Below, in pieces: positions 24,504 to 35,240 of a DNA stretch of 64,000 nucleotides. The notes beneath the pieces are model-generated. The model saw nothing but the letters and a program-made list of their open reading frames with translations, ran no database searches and was not told the origin of the DNA. The position numbers and the translations under genes are program-made. Source of the DNA: Arthrobacter sp. Leaf137 (GTDB lineage Bacteria > Actinomycetota > Actinomycetes > Actinomycetales > Micrococcaceae); assembly GCF_001423525.1 (NCBI RefSeq), contig NZ_LMOI01000001.1:62001-126000 (forward strand), read 5' to 3'. Within the stretch, counting starts at the first letter, position 1. Each line of letters starts with the position of its first letter.

Positions 24504-25397
24504 ATGGCCCCTGGCCTTTACGGCGCCGACATTGAACAATTGCGGTCCTTGTCCAAATCCATGGACCGTTCCGGATCACGCCTGATGGATACCGAACGCC
24601 AGATCACCAGCCTGGTGTCGGCCATCGACTGGAAGGGAAACGACGGGGGCCGCTTCCGCCGTGAGTGGAGCGACACGTGGCGTCCCATGATGAAACAGAC
24701 GTCGCAATCCCTCCTTGAAGCCTCCAAGACCCTGCTCACGCAGGCTGATGAGCAGGAGAACGCCAGCACGGGCGGTTCGTCCGGCGCTCCCGGTACGGCG
24801 GCCCCGGGCAGTACTGCCCCGGGCACTAACGGGACGAACCCTCTGGACAGTGTGCTCGGCGTCGCCGCGAGTCCTGGCTGGTGGGGCGCCAACGCCGCCG
24901 TGACCGGCGCGGGGCTGTACGCGGACAACCTGCTGGCCACCATGGCCAAGGGCGGACTCCTTACGAAGCTCACGAACTGGCCTTGGCTCAGCGCGCAGTA
25001 CGCGCAGGTGCCGGGGGTCGGCTATGTGCGCGGAACCCAGCTCCTCAATGGCACGTCCATGCTGGGCAGGCTTTCCGGTGGCCTGGGCATCGTCACCGGT
25101 GCGCTCCAGGTGGCACAGGGCATGGAGACCGGCAATACCGGAATGGCGATCGACGGAGGCGTCTCCGCGGTCCTTGCGGCCGGAAGCTTCATCCCGGGCG
25201 CAGGACCTTTCTTCGCTGTGGCCGGGATCGCCTGGGGCGGCATGGGACTGCTTGCCTCCAACCTCGGCTACGGATCGGCCTCCGAAATGGTGGCGGACGC
25301 CGCCAAGAAGACGGCGGATGCCGTGGCCGACGTCGCGAAGAATACCGTCGATGCCGTAGCCGACGGCGCCAAGAAGGTGTGGGGCTGGCTCACCTGA
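24504..25397 (+). CDS. WXG100-like N-terminal domain fused to a glycine-rich, membrane-active-looking C-terminus
   Basis: 297 residues. Residues 1-90 look like a WXG100 helical hairpin with W43-K44-G45 at the turn (SAIDWKGNDGGRFRREW). A linker of Gly, Ser, Thr and Pro (about 92-112) follows. The C-terminal half has glycine-rich hydrophobic stretches (GGLGIVTGALQVAQG; GSFIPGAGPFFAVAGIAW) and ends in an amphipathic Ala/Lys repeat (AAKKTADAVADVAKNTVDAV). WXG100 domains mark type VII secretion substrates. I see no canonical YxxxD/E signal. It heads a rightward cassette of three to four genes; no ESX machinery is in the window. It may be an ESX effector, possibly membrane-active. Confidence 0.6.
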   Translation: MAPGLYGADIEQLRSLSKSMDRSGSRLMDTERQITSLVSAIDWKGNDGGRFRREWSDTWRPMMKQTSQSLLEASKTLLTQADEQENASTGGSSGAPGTAAPGSTAPGTNGTNPLDSVLGVAASPGWWGANAAVTGAGLYADNLLATMAKGGLLTKLTNWPWLSAQYAQVPGVGYVRGTQLLNGTSMLGRLSGGLGIVTGALQVAQGMETGNTGMAIDGGVSAVLAAGSFIPGAGPFFAVAGIAWGGMGLLASNLGYGSASEMVADAAKKTADAVADVAKNTVDAVADGAKKVWGWLT

Positions 25398-25410
25398 GGG
25401 CCGGCTTCCC

Positions 25411-25416
25411 TAGAAT
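25411..25416 (+). promoter_or_regulatory. -10 hexamer between the WXG100-like gene and the next gene
   Basis: TAGAAT 32 bases before GTG 25449 suggests the second cassette gene can be transcribed on its own. Confidence 0.4.
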
Positions 25417-25448
25417 AAGACCCGAGACTTGTCGACCCTAAGGCTGTT

Positions 25449-26081
25449 GTGACTATCCAAGAAGACGCACCCCTGCCCATTACCGAACACGAACTCATCG
25501 CACTGGTTGCCCTGGCCGGAACGCCGGGCGCACTGAAGTGCCAGAGTCTCTTCAGGCTTGACCACGCTGCCGGGGCGCCGCTCGAACAGGCGGGGGTGGC
25601 TACCCTCCTGGAACGTGGACTGATGACCGTTGAAGGGGAAAGCCTCGTGCCGGCAGGCCCGGCCGCAAGCGTGGCAGGGGTCCTCGCGGACTCCGACGCC
25701 TGGCTGGAGGTCGCCCTGGTAACGCCCAAGGCGGAGCATGTGTACTTCCTGTTCGGTTCGGAAAACGGCGCCCTGGTCCTCAGCCTCAGCAAGTTCGGTG
25801 TGCACGAACTGCGCCCGCTGACCGATGCCGACGGCATGTTCACCACCGCCGTCGAGATGGTCACGTTCTACCTTGGGACCGCACCGGACGGACGCCCGGC
25901 GGCCGGCACGGTCCGCCGGCACCTCGCGGACGGCACCTTCCACTCCGTCCACGTCAAGACTGAGGCCGACGGTTCCCTGGAGATCGTCACCGGTGACGAC
26001 GCCAAACCCTCCCCCGCGCCGCTGCCATCGGAGGACCTTGAGGACCAGCTCCGCCGGGGACTGGGCCTGCTCCCGGCATGA
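25449..26081 (+). CDS. Hypothetical protein, possibly EspG-like
   Basis: 210 residues, soluble, no signal peptide. It opens with a helical ITEHELIALVALAG segment and a winged-helix-like stretch ending ATLLERGLMTVEGESLVPAG, then alternating beta-type segments (DAWLEVALVTPKAEHVYFLF, GALVLSLSKFGVHELRPL). The pattern of an N-terminal helical part and a repeated beta half loosely recalls EspG chaperones of ESX systems, but no diagnostic motif is visible. The GTG start has AAGG upstream. Its last bases overlap the next gene by four (ATGA), so those two are translationally coupled. Function unknown. Confidence 0.6.
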   Translation: MTIQEDAPLPITEHELIALVALAGTPGALKCQSLFRLDHAAGAPLEQAGVATLLERGLMTVEGESLVPAGPAASVAGVLADSDAWLEVALVTPKAEHVYFLFGSENGALVLSLSKFGVHELRPLTDADGMFTTAVEMVTFYLGTAPDGRPAAGTVRRHLADGTFHSVHVKTEADGSLEIVTGDDAKPSPAPLPSEDLEDQLRRGLGLLPA

Positions 26082-26725
26082 CACACCACATTCCCTTCCC
26101 TGCCGGCGCGCCCGCGCATTCGCTCGACCACTGGCTCTCGCCCGAGCTGGCCCGCATCAGCCCGCCCAACGCGCCGTCCCGGCTGCGGCAGTTGGCCGAT
26201 GCCCAGGGCACCATCGCTGCCGGCTGGAGCAGCGCGATCGCGGGTGGACCCGTCCTGGCCCTTGCTGGTGCATTCTTTTCAGCCATGTACGGACATCCGG
26301 CCCCGGTACTGGTGTTGGTCCCGCTGGGGGCGGCACTGACGCTGCTGGGCGTGTGGTCCTGGAAACGGGTGCGAGCGTCACTTCCGGATACCGGCAGGCT
26401 CCTCATCAGCCGTGGCCCCGGATCGGCCCGCGGCGGCATCGCCATGGTGTCAGTCCTGGCAGTTGCCTTGGCGGGGATCCTGGCGCTGTACCTGCCCTCC
26501 GCCGCTGCCAAGGGTGACGGCTCGGCCATCACCCTGGTGGGCGCCTTCGTGCTGCTTTTGGCCCTCCTGGTCGCATGCATCGTGGTCCCGTCCACGGTCA
26601 TGGGCCGTGCCCGGCAGTCATTCAGGCTGCGGGTTCAGGCCAACCCCGGGCTCCGGAGGGCTGTGGAAGCAGATCTGGCGGTTTGGCGGGACCCCCACGG
26701 CAACGCCGGCTACGGCCCGCTGTGA
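26078..26725 (+). CDS. Hypothetical membrane protein of the WXG100-like cassette
   Basis: 215 residues with about four hydrophobic segments: two near residues 48-90 (GPVLALAGAFFSAMYGHPAP and VLVLVPLGAALTLLGVWSW) and two near 125-175 (GIAMVSVLAVALAGILALYL and ITLVGAFVLLLALLVACIVV), with a basic cytoplasmic tail. No known domain was recognised. Its ATG overlaps the preceding stop codon, so it is made together with the 25449 gene. A role as partner, anchor or protective protein for the WXG100-like product is possible but speculative. Confidence 0.65.
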   Translation: MTHHIPFPAGAPAHSLDHWLSPELARISPPNAPSRLRQLADAQGTIAAGWSSAIAGGPVLALAGAFFSAMYGHPAPVLVLVPLGAALTLLGVWSWKRVRASLPDTGRLLISRGPGSARGGIAMVSVLAVALAGILALYLPSAAAKGDGSAITLVGAFVLLLALLVACIVVPSTVMGRARQSFRLRVQANPGLRRAVEADLAVWRDPHGNAGYGPL

Positions 26726-26746
26726 GCCGGTAGCTGGGGCAGCCCG

Positions 26747-27370
26747 ATGCACAATCGCTGGATCTTCGACGGGCACATTGCCGGGATCGGCACCTCATCC
26801 GGCCTGCGTGCTGTGGTGGGCATGTGGCAGAGTTCCCCCTTTGGCTCTTTTGCGGATGTCATGGTCCAGCAGCCCTCAGGGCACAGGCTGCTGTTAGCAC
26901 CCACGCAAGCCATTGCGGAGTTCATCTCCGCCACCTACAGGTTTGACGATGTGCAGGTGGTCGACGTCCGCGCAGTCCTGGCGGACCGGGCCCTGCGGGT
27001 CGATGCCGGCCCGCTGGCAATCCGGGCGGCGACCGGACGCAGGACGTTACTGGGTTCGGCGCTGAGAGTGCTTCCGCACCGGCTGGCCGTGCATCCACGC
27101 TGGTTGGGCGCCGTCAGCCCCCTCGCGTCACTGGTGGCTCCGGGTGCCCGGACGTTCGGGACCGCCGGCAGCGGCAGGCTGGAGTACTACGGGGTGAGCG
27201 ACCTCCACCATGTCAGGTCCGCCGTCGTCAGCTGGGATGGTGCCGATGCCGGGGCGCTCGCTCAGGTCCTGCCGCCGGTGACCTTCGGGTTCAGCAGCGT
27301 GCCGCCCCGCCCCAGCCTCGCCCGGGTGCGTACCACCGTGGTGGAAGGGCAGGATCCAGTCCGGCGTTGA
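26747..27370 (+). CDS. Conserved-looking hypothetical protein
   Basis: 207 residues, soluble, starting MHNRWIFDGHIAGIGTSSGLRAVVGMW. It contains beta-rich segments, for example GSFADVMVQQPSGHRLLLAP, and a C-terminal basic tail. I do not recognise a family. It follows the membrane protein gene after 21 bases and ends one base before the stop of the convergent ABC exporter gene. The ribosome-binding site is weak, so the start is less certain. It may be the fourth gene of the cassette or an independent gene. Confidence 0.6.
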   Translation: MHNRWIFDGHIAGIGTSSGLRAVVGMWQSSPFGSFADVMVQQPSGHRLLLAPTQAIAEFISATYRFDDVQVVDVRAVLADRALRVDAGPLAIRAATGRRTLLGSALRVLPHRLAVHPRWLGAVSPLASLVAPGARTFGTAGSGRLEYYGVSDLHHVRSAVVSWDGADAGALAQVLPPVTFGFSSVPPRPSLARVRTTVVEGQDPVRR

Positions 27371-27371
27371 T

Positions 27372-29231
27372 TCAGGGCTGGCCGGCTTCATCCACGGTGA
27401 GCTGGGATTCGAACATCCGGAAGTAGCGGCCGCGGAGGGCCACCAGTTCTTTGTGTGTTCCCTGCTCCACCACTTGTCCGTCCTCCAGCATGTAGACCAC
27501 GTCCGCCTTCTCGATGGTGGCGAGCCGGTGGCTGATGGCGATGATGGTGCTGCTGCGGTCCGCGAAAAGCCTGGTGAAGATCCGGTGCTCGGCAAGGGCA
27601 TCGATGGCTGATGTGGGTTCGTCCATCACCATGAACGCTGCGTCCCGGTAGAAGTTGCGGGCCATGGCCAGCCGCTGCCATTGGCCTCCGGACAGGCCGC
27701 TTCCCTTGCGGCCGCGCGGGTCCTCCATCCAGTTGCTGACGTGGTTCTCCAGGCCGTTGGGGAGCTTGTTGATGAAGTCCAGCGCCTCCGCGTCTGCCGC
27801 CGAGCGGCGGATCCTGGCCTCGTCCCGGGGGCTTTGCACATCCCCGAAGTAGATGTTCTCTGCCGCGGTGGCGAACTCGTACTTGAGGAACTCCTGGCTG
27901 AGCACCGCCAGGTGCCGGTGCCAGGAGGTGACGTCCACCGCGGCGAGGTCGACGCCGTCGAGCATCACCTGCCCGGAATCCGGACGGTAGAGGCCGGCGA
28001 GGATGCGGATCAGCGTCGATTTGCCGGCACCGTTCTCCCCCACGATGGCGATGTGCTGGCCCTCCCGGATGGTCATGCTGATGCCGCGGATCACCTCCAC
28101 GTCGCTGCCCGTGTAGGTGAAGCGGATGTCCCGGAGGTCCACTTGGCGCGGAACGGCCGGCAGCGGCGGGGCGTGCCCGGAGTGGACGGGCAGGTCCATG
28201 AACAGTTCGTAATCCTTCAGGTTGGCAAGGTCCTCGTCGATGGAGCTGAGCGAGGAGACGAGGTTGTTCGCCGTGGACAGGGCCCGGCTGACGATCTGCT
28301 GGACGTAGAGGAACTGGCCCACAGGCTGGGCGTGCGCAATGATCTGGCCCACCACCCAGATCAGCGAAACCACCTCAGCACCGTACTGGAGGGCGTCGGC
28401 GGCCAGCTGGCGGGGAATGTAGCGCCGCTGGTAATCGAGCCGGCGCCGTTCGTCCGCGTCCCGCAGGCGGGACCTGAGGCCCATCAGGAAACCGACCACG
28501 CCGTAGAGCCGCATCTCGGCGATGTGCTGGGGGCGGAGCAGGTTGGTTTCGATCATCCGCCGCTGCCGCCGGGAGTCCACCTGGGTGTTCCAGTGGGCTA
28601 TCTGTTCACGGGACAGCTTGAACTGCAGGTAAACGCTGGGGATGATCGCCACCAGGACGATCACCGCTATCCACCAGCTGACCAGCAGCAGTGCCCCCAC
28701 CGCCAGGATGACGGAGACCAGTTGCGTGAAGATCGCCGCGATGCGGTCCAGGACCCGGGCATAGGAATCCGAGAAGCGCTTGGCCCGGTCGTAAAGATCG
28801 ACCGTCTCCTTGTCGTCGTAGCGCCAAAATTCCAGTGCCAGGAACCGTTCGTACATCTGGTCCCCGACGATGGCGCCCACCTTGAAGCTCATGAGCTGCT
28901 GGATGTAGCGGTCCACGCTGGTGAAGGCTCCCCAGAAAAGGCCGAGCACTGCGGTGATGACGACGTAGACGATAGCCCGTTGTCCCGCCCCGGAGTCGCC
29001 GGCATACGCCGCCGCGAGGGCAGTGGTGGTGAGGGCCGCGAAATAGGTGGTGACGAGCGGCAGGACGGCGGAGATGAGTGAGCCGAGCACCTTCATGGCC
29101 ACGGCCCCCGGGGACGCCCGGAAGCTCACCCGCAGGACCTGGGCCACAGCGCGGGCATAGGGCCGCAGGGCCAGCCTGCGTGCGGGCTCGCGTTTGGGAC
29201 TTAGTTCGGCCGGATGGCGCGGTTGGGACAT
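27372..29231 (-). CDS. ABC exporter, fused permease and ATPase (MsbA/MDR-like half-transporter)
   Basis: 619 residues: an N-terminal six-helix exporter domain (about 40-340) and a C-terminal nucleotide-binding domain with Walker A GENGAGKST, Q-loop VLSQEFLKYEF, signature LSGGQ, Walker B FMVMDEPTSA and H-loop ISHR. All ATPase residues are intact, so it should act as a homodimer or pair with another half-transporter. The substrate is not evident. TAGGCT six bases before the ATG indicates a leaderless transcript. Its 3' end nearly touches the convergent 26747 gene. Confidence 0.93.
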   Translation of the reverse strand: MSQPRHPAELSPKREPARRLALRPYARAVAQVLRVSFRASPGAVAMKVLGSLISAVLPLVTTYFAALTTTALAAAYAGDSGAGQRAIVYVVITAVLGLFWGAFTSVDRYIQQLMSFKVGAIVGDQMYERFLALEFWRYDDKETVDLYDRAKRFSDSYARVLDRIAAIFTQLVSVILAVGALLLVSWWIAVIVLVAIIPSVYLQFKLSREQIAHWNTQVDSRRQRRMIETNLLRPQHIAEMRLYGVVGFLMGLRSRLRDADERRRLDYQRRYIPRQLAADALQYGAEVVSLIWVVGQIIAHAQPVGQFLYVQQIVSRALSTANNLVSSLSSIDEDLANLKDYELFMDLPVHSGHAPPLPAVPRQVDLRDIRFTYTGSDVEVIRGISMTIREGQHIAIVGENGAGKSTLIRILAGLYRPDSGQVMLDGVDLAAVDVTSWHRHLAVLSQEFLKYEFATAAENIYFGDVQSPRDEARIRRSAADAEALDFINKLPNGLENHVSNWMEDPRGRKGSGLSGGQWQRLAMARNFYRDAAFMVMDEPTSAIDALAEHRIFTRLFADRSSTIIAISHRLATIEKADVVYMLEDGQVVEQGTHKELVALRGRYFRMFESQLTVDEAGQP

Positions 29232-29243
29232 GCCATCAGCCTA
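29232..29243 (-). promoter_or_regulatory. Leaderless promoter -10 of the ABC exporter gene
   Basis: On the minus strand TAGGCT (29238-29243) is followed by six bases and ATG at 29231. Confidence 0.55.
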
Positions 29244-29272
29244 TTACCGCCGGCGGGACGGATTTTCGCAGC

Positions 29273-29307
29273 AAAAAAGATGGGATGGGCAGGCTGCCCA
29301 TCCCATC
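29273..29307 (-). terminator. guaB rho-independent terminator
   Basis: Complementary arms 29279-29292 and 29294-29307 (14 bases each, GATGGGATGGGCAG type). On the minus strand the stem is followed by six U residues. It is the most classical terminator in the window and lies 14 bases past the guaB stop codon. Confidence 0.9.
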
Positions 29308-29320
29308 GTCAGTGCCAGCG

Positions 29321-30892
<1,572 letters not shown>

Positions 30893-31079
30893 TCATTACG
30901 GAACTGGCCTGTGCAGGACACACTCCGGAAACGCCGCTAGCGTCGGCCGGCCATCCGGAGCAGAAAGTGTTGAGTAAATATTAGAACCTTCGCGCCAATC
31001 CCCCTATTCCAGCCGGACGATGTGAGCAACGGCACTCCCCCGGCCCCACGCCTCGGCGTGCGGCCCGCAAGGACCTGGC

Positions 31080-33143
31080 TCACGTCCAGCCGGTGGCGGC
31101 CAGCAGCCGTTGCTCGAACATGGGAATCATGGATTCGGCGTAGGTCCTGCTCAGGTGGTTGTCGTCCTTGTACACATAGACATTGCCCACCACCGCGGGG
31201 CAGACGCCGCGGGCGCAGATGAAGTCGCTCATGTCCATCAGGTGCAGGCCATCCACCTTGCCGCGGTAATTTTCCAGCGGCGAAGGCTCCACCAGGGACT
31301 CGGCGACGGGCGGGTTGCATTCCGGAGCGTCCGCACCGTTGCGCTGGACGCACTCGGGCATGTTGAACGTGAACCTGGGGTTGTCGCGGATGCCCAGGAT
31401 TTCGATCCCCGCGTCAGCAAACGGGCGGATGCCGTCCAGGTAGCCGGGGACCTCCGTTTCGAACGGGGCTTCCTCGTGCGTCAGGGATGCCACGGTGAAG
31501 ACGGCGTCGGGCCGGTGTTCCAGCACGTAGCCAGCGCTTGCCCTGTTGTAGGCGTTGCATTCGGCGGTCCTGGTGTCCGACTCCGCACCGAACCTGCAGG
31601 CAGGCATCAGCAGCGTGACCAGTTCCCAGCCTTTGGCCGCCGCGATGGGGGCCAGCGCACCGAGGTACTGCTGCGAGTGGGAATCGCCCAGGACGACGAT
31701 GCGCTTGGTGCCGCCGCCTTCGGGGATTTCCTGGCGGCACCCTTCGAGGATGGGATCGTCCGTGGCGTTGGACCCGCTGCAGGGGGTCTGGATACCGGCC
31801 CAGTCATTGTCCAGGGCTGAGGGCCCGGGGATGATCCTCGCGGCGGGCGCGGGGTCCGCTTCAATCCCCGGGGTGAGCACCGCGGCGCCGGGCGTCAGCT
31901 CCCTCGGCTGGGCCGCCGTCGCGGTTTCCTCCGCGGTGAGGAAGGTCTGCCAGACGGAAACGGGTCCCGCGAGGATGGCACCACAGGCGGCAATCACGAC
32001 GGCGGTGCGCCAGGCCCGCAGCTTGGGCCAGTGCCAGTCCCGCAGCGGTTTCTCCACGAACCGGGTGGTGAGGACGGCCAGCAGGACGGACGCACCGACG
32101 ATGCCCAGCCCCTGCATGAGGTTCGGGGCTTCGACGCCGGTGGCCGCGAGCGCGAGGACCAGTACCGGCCAGTGCCACAGGTACAGGGCGTAGGAGTTGT
32201 CGCCCAGCGCCACGGCCGGCTTGCTGCTAAGCACACGGTCCACGCCGTACCGGCTCCCGGTCTGTCCTGCCACGATGATCGCGGCGGCGGACAGGGTGGG
32301 CCACAGCGCCACGAAACCGGGGAAGGACCTGTCCACCGTCAGGAGGAGGCCGCACGACACCATTCCGACCAGGCCGGCCCAGCCCAGAACAACACGCAGC
32401 GCCTTGCCGGGTTTGAGGTACGGCAGTGCGAGCGCCAGCAGGGAGCCCAGTGCGAACTCCCAAAGCCTGGCCCGGGTGTCGAAGTAGGCGTAGGCCTGGT
32501 TGCCTGCCGTTTGTTCAATGGAGTAGGCCAGCGACACTGCGAACACGGCGCCGAAGCCGATACCCAGGAGGCCCCGGTAGGTCAGTCCTGCGCAGGCCGG
32601 GAGGCGGCGCAGCACAGCGAGGATGCCGGCGGCGGCCGCGAAGATGAGCGGCCAGAGGATGAATACCTGGCCTTGGATGGACAGCGACCAGAAGTGTTGC
32701 AGCGGGCTGGCTCCGGCGTGGTCCTGGGCGTAGTAGTCCACGGCGGTGTCGGCAAGCAGCCAGTTCTGCCGGTACAGCAGGGAGGCCCAGGCCTGGTCCA
32801 GGATCTGCGGCCAGCGGCCCTGCGGCAGGATCAGCCAGGTGCCGGCCAGCACGCCGAGGATGACCACGACGGCGGCGGGCAGCAGGCGCTTAAAGAGGTG
32901 CAGCCAGTGTCCCAGCAACCCGAAGGGGCGGCCCGTTTCGGCTTTCCGGACGAAGGACAGCGTGAGGAGGAAGGCCGAAATCAGCAGGAAGATGTCCACG
33001 CCGCCGGAGACCCTCCCCAGCCAGACGTGGTAGGCCACGACCATCAGGACGGCGAGGGCCCGCAGTCCCTGGACCTCTGGCCTGAAGGAGGCCGTCCGGG
33101 TCTTGGCACCTGCCGCCGGCTGCACCTTATCGCTGCCTGTCAT
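31080..33143 (-). CDS. OafA/YrhL-type acyltransferase with C-terminal SGNH domain (copy 2)
   Basis: 687 residues: an N-terminal acyltransferase-3 domain with about ten membrane helices (EVQGLRALAVLMVVAYHVWL, then GGVDIFLLISAFLL) and a C-terminal SGNH hydrolase-like domain (VVLGDSHSQQYLGAL). Such proteins move acyl groups, often acetyl, onto surface polysaccharides or peptidoglycan. The start is taken at ATG 33143, which overlaps the upstream stop codon as ATGA; a GTG two codons earlier is possible. It is the downstream partner of a paralogue of equal predicted length. The target glycan is unknown. Confidence 0.9.
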   Translation of the reverse strand: MTGSDKVQPAAGAKTRTASFRPEVQGLRALAVLMVVAYHVWLGRVSGGVDIFLLISAFLLTLSFVRKAETGRPFGLLGHWLHLFKRLLPAAVVVILGVLAGTWLILPQGRWPQILDQAWASLLYRQNWLLADTAVDYYAQDHAGASPLQHFWSLSIQGQVFILWPLIFAAAAGILAVLRRLPACAGLTYRGLLGIGFGAVFAVSLAYSIEQTAGNQAYAYFDTRARLWEFALGSLLALALPYLKPGKALRVVLGWAGLVGMVSCGLLLTVDRSFPGFVALWPTLSAAAIIVAGQTGSRYGVDRVLSSKPAVALGDNSYALYLWHWPVLVLALAATGVEAPNLMQGLGIVGASVLLAVLTTRFVEKPLRDWHWPKLRAWRTAVVIAACGAILAGPVSVWQTFLTAEETATAAQPRELTPGAAVLTPGIEADPAPAARIIPGPSALDNDWAGIQTPCSGSNATDDPILEGCRQEIPEGGGTKRIVVLGDSHSQQYLGALAPIAAAKGWELVTLLMPACRFGAESDTRTAECNAYNRASAGYVLEHRPDAVFTVASLTHEEAPFETEVPGYLDGIRPFADAGIEILGIRDNPRFTFNMPECVQRNGADAPECNPPVAESLVEPSPLENYRGKVDGLHLMDMSDFICARGVCPAVVGNVYVYKDDNHLSRTYAESMIPMFEQRLLAATGWT

Positions 33144-35203
33144 TTCCACCCCGTTGCTTCGAAGAAGCGCCTGCCAAACTCGTCAGCCATGCTTTCGGTG
33201 TATTCGGCGGTGAGGTGGTTGTCGTCCAGGTACACGAAGATGTTCCCGACCACTCCCGGACATTCTGTTGCCGTGCAGATACGGTCTGTGAGGTCCAGGA
33301 TTGCCAGGTCCGGCAGGCTGTCCTTGAGGGCGGCCAGGGGATTCTCCGGCGCCAGGGCGTCCCGCACGGCCGGGCGGCATGACTGGGCGTCCGGGCCGTC
33401 CGTCACCACACATTCGGCCATGTTGAATGTAAACCGGGGATTGTCCCTGAGTGCCACCACGTCGATGCCCTTGTCCATCCACGGCCCCACAAGGTCCGCG
33501 AAGCCCGGCGTCAGTTCCTCTGCGGAACTGGAAGGCGCCGCTGCGGTGCCCAGCAGGATGATGGCATCCGGCTGCTGCCGCTCGATCTCTTTCTGGACGG
33601 AAGCGTTGTAGGTTTCGCAATCGTCGCTGGCCGCCTTCCCGGCCGGCGCGACTTTGCAGGCGCCCTTCAGCATGGAGTACAGGAGCCAGTTGTTTTGCGC
33701 GGCGATGGGTTTGACGGCTCCTGACCACTGCTGCGCATGGCTGTCCCCCAGCACCAGGACGCGACGCGACGGATTACCGGATGGCTTCTGTTCAAAGCAG
33801 GTGTCCTTCACCGCCTGGTCCTGCGGAGTGATGTCGCCCGTGCAGGGCCCGTCGAGTGAAACCCAGTTCTGGGGCAGGTCGGTGGCAGTCGGCAGCAGGG
33901 TGACGTCGCCGGCCGGCACTGTACCGGTAAAGGCCGGGTCGAGCGCCCGCGAGCCCGGGTTGTTCGCTACTTTCTGTTCCTGGGCCACCCGGCGCTCTGT
34001 GTCCAGCTGGTTGCGCCACAGCGCCAGGGGCGCCGCCGCCACGGAAACGGCCAGCATGATGGCCAGCACGGCACGGCGTTTCCTGGCCTCGGGCCACTTC
34101 CATTCCCGCCAGGGCTTTTCAATAAAGCGGGTGGTCAGGTACGCGAGGGCGAGCGCCGAGACGATGATGACCGTGCCGGACAGCCAGCCCGCATGTTCCT
34201 TTCCGGTCCATGCCAGCGCGAGCACCAGCACCGGCCAGTGCCAGAGGTACAGCCCGTAGGAGATGTCTCCCAGCTTGACCAGGGGTTTGGAGCTGAGGAT
34301 CCGGTCCACGCCGGCCGGGCTTTGCGTCTGGCCGGCCACAATGACGAATGCGGCCGCGACGGTTGGCCACAGTGCTGCCACGCCGGGAAAAGCTGCCTGG
34401 ACGTTGAGCAGGATGCCGCAGGCGAGCATGGCGATGACACCCACCCAGCCCATGGCGATGCGCACGGCTCGGGAGAGCCGCAGCCCGGGAAGGACGAGGG
34501 CCACCAGCGTGCCCAATGCGAATTCCCAGAGCCGGGCGCCCGTGTCGAAGTACGCCTGGACCTGGTTGGTGGCCGTGAAGTAGATCGAATACGCCAGCGA
34601 GACGAGGAATACGAGGAAGAACACGTAGGCCAGCAGCGGCCGGTAGGAAAGCCTGAACCGGCGGGCCGCCCAGGCGGCGGCGAGGAAGATCAGCGGCCAC
34701 AGGATGAACACCTGGCCCTGGATGGACAGCGACCAGAAGTGCTGCAGGGGGCTGGCAAGGCTGTGGTCGTTCGCGTAGTAGTCCACGGCCTGCGCCTGCA
34801 GAAGCCGGTTCTCCGAGTAGAACAGCGAAGCCCAGCCCTGGTCGATGAGGTCCAGCCACCGGGTCCGCGGCAGGACCAGGTAGGAGACGGCCAGGGTGGC
34901 AACAATGACGGTGACGGCGGCGGGAAGGAGCCTCCGGAACAGGTGCAGCCAGTGCTTGCGCAGGGCGAAAGGCTCCCTGCGCTCGTGGCGCCCGACGAAC
35001 TGGAAGGTCATCAGGAACGCGGAGATCAGGAGGAAGACGTCCACGCCCCCTGACACCCTTCCGAACCACACGTGGTAGGTCACCACCATGAGGACAGCGA
35101 GGGATCGAAGGCCCTGGATTTCGGGGCGATATGACGACTTTCGGGACGCCTGCCGGCGGTCAGCGGCAGGCGCCGTCGCTCCCTTGGTCCACAGTGTTGG
35201 CAC
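33140..35203 (-). CDS. OafA/YrhL-type acyltransferase with C-terminal SGNH domain (copy 1)
   Basis: 687 residues with the same order as its downstream paralogue: a membrane acyltransferase-3 domain (EIQGLRSLAVLMVVTYHVWF; GGVDVFLLISAFLM) and an SGNH domain (VLVLGDSHAQQWSGA). I start at GTG 35203, with GAAGG eight bases upstream; a TTG at 35209 is too close to that signal. The stop codon overlaps the next start by four bases, so both are translated from one message. The two copies are clearly homologous throughout but differ at many positions, so the duplication is old. Confidence 0.9.
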   Translation of the reverse strand: MPTLWTKGATAPAADRRQASRKSSYRPEIQGLRSLAVLMVVTYHVWFGRVSGGVDVFLLISAFLMTFQFVGRHERREPFALRKHWLHLFRRLLPAAVTVIVATLAVSYLVLPRTRWLDLIDQGWASLFYSENRLLQAQAVDYYANDHSLASPLQHFWSLSIQGQVFILWPLIFLAAAWAARRFRLSYRPLLAYVFFLVFLVSLAYSIYFTATNQVQAYFDTGARLWEFALGTLVALVLPGLRLSRAVRIAMGWVGVIAMLACGILLNVQAAFPGVAALWPTVAAAFVIVAGQTQSPAGVDRILSSKPLVKLGDISYGLYLWHWPVLVLALAWTGKEHAGWLSGTVIIVSALALAYLTTRFIEKPWREWKWPEARKRRAVLAIMLAVSVAAAPLALWRNQLDTERRVAQEQKVANNPGSRALDPAFTGTVPAGDVTLLPTATDLPQNWVSLDGPCTGDITPQDQAVKDTCFEQKPSGNPSRRVLVLGDSHAQQWSGAVKPIAAQNNWLLYSMLKGACKVAPAGKAASDDCETYNASVQKEIERQQPDAIILLGTAAAPSSSAEELTPGFADLVGPWMDKGIDVVALRDNPRFTFNMAECVVTDGPDAQSCRPAVRDALAPENPLAALKDSLPDLAILDLTDRICTATECPGVVGNIFVYLDDNHLTAEYTESMADEFGRRFFEATGWK

Positions 35204-35240
35204 AATCAAACCCTTCGGAGCGCGTAATCAACCGTCGAGT

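Noticed and set aside
24504..27370. A complete type VII secretion locus
   Set aside because: No EccB, EccC, EccD, EccE or mycosin gene is found on either strand near the cassette; only a substrate-like protein and unknowns are present.
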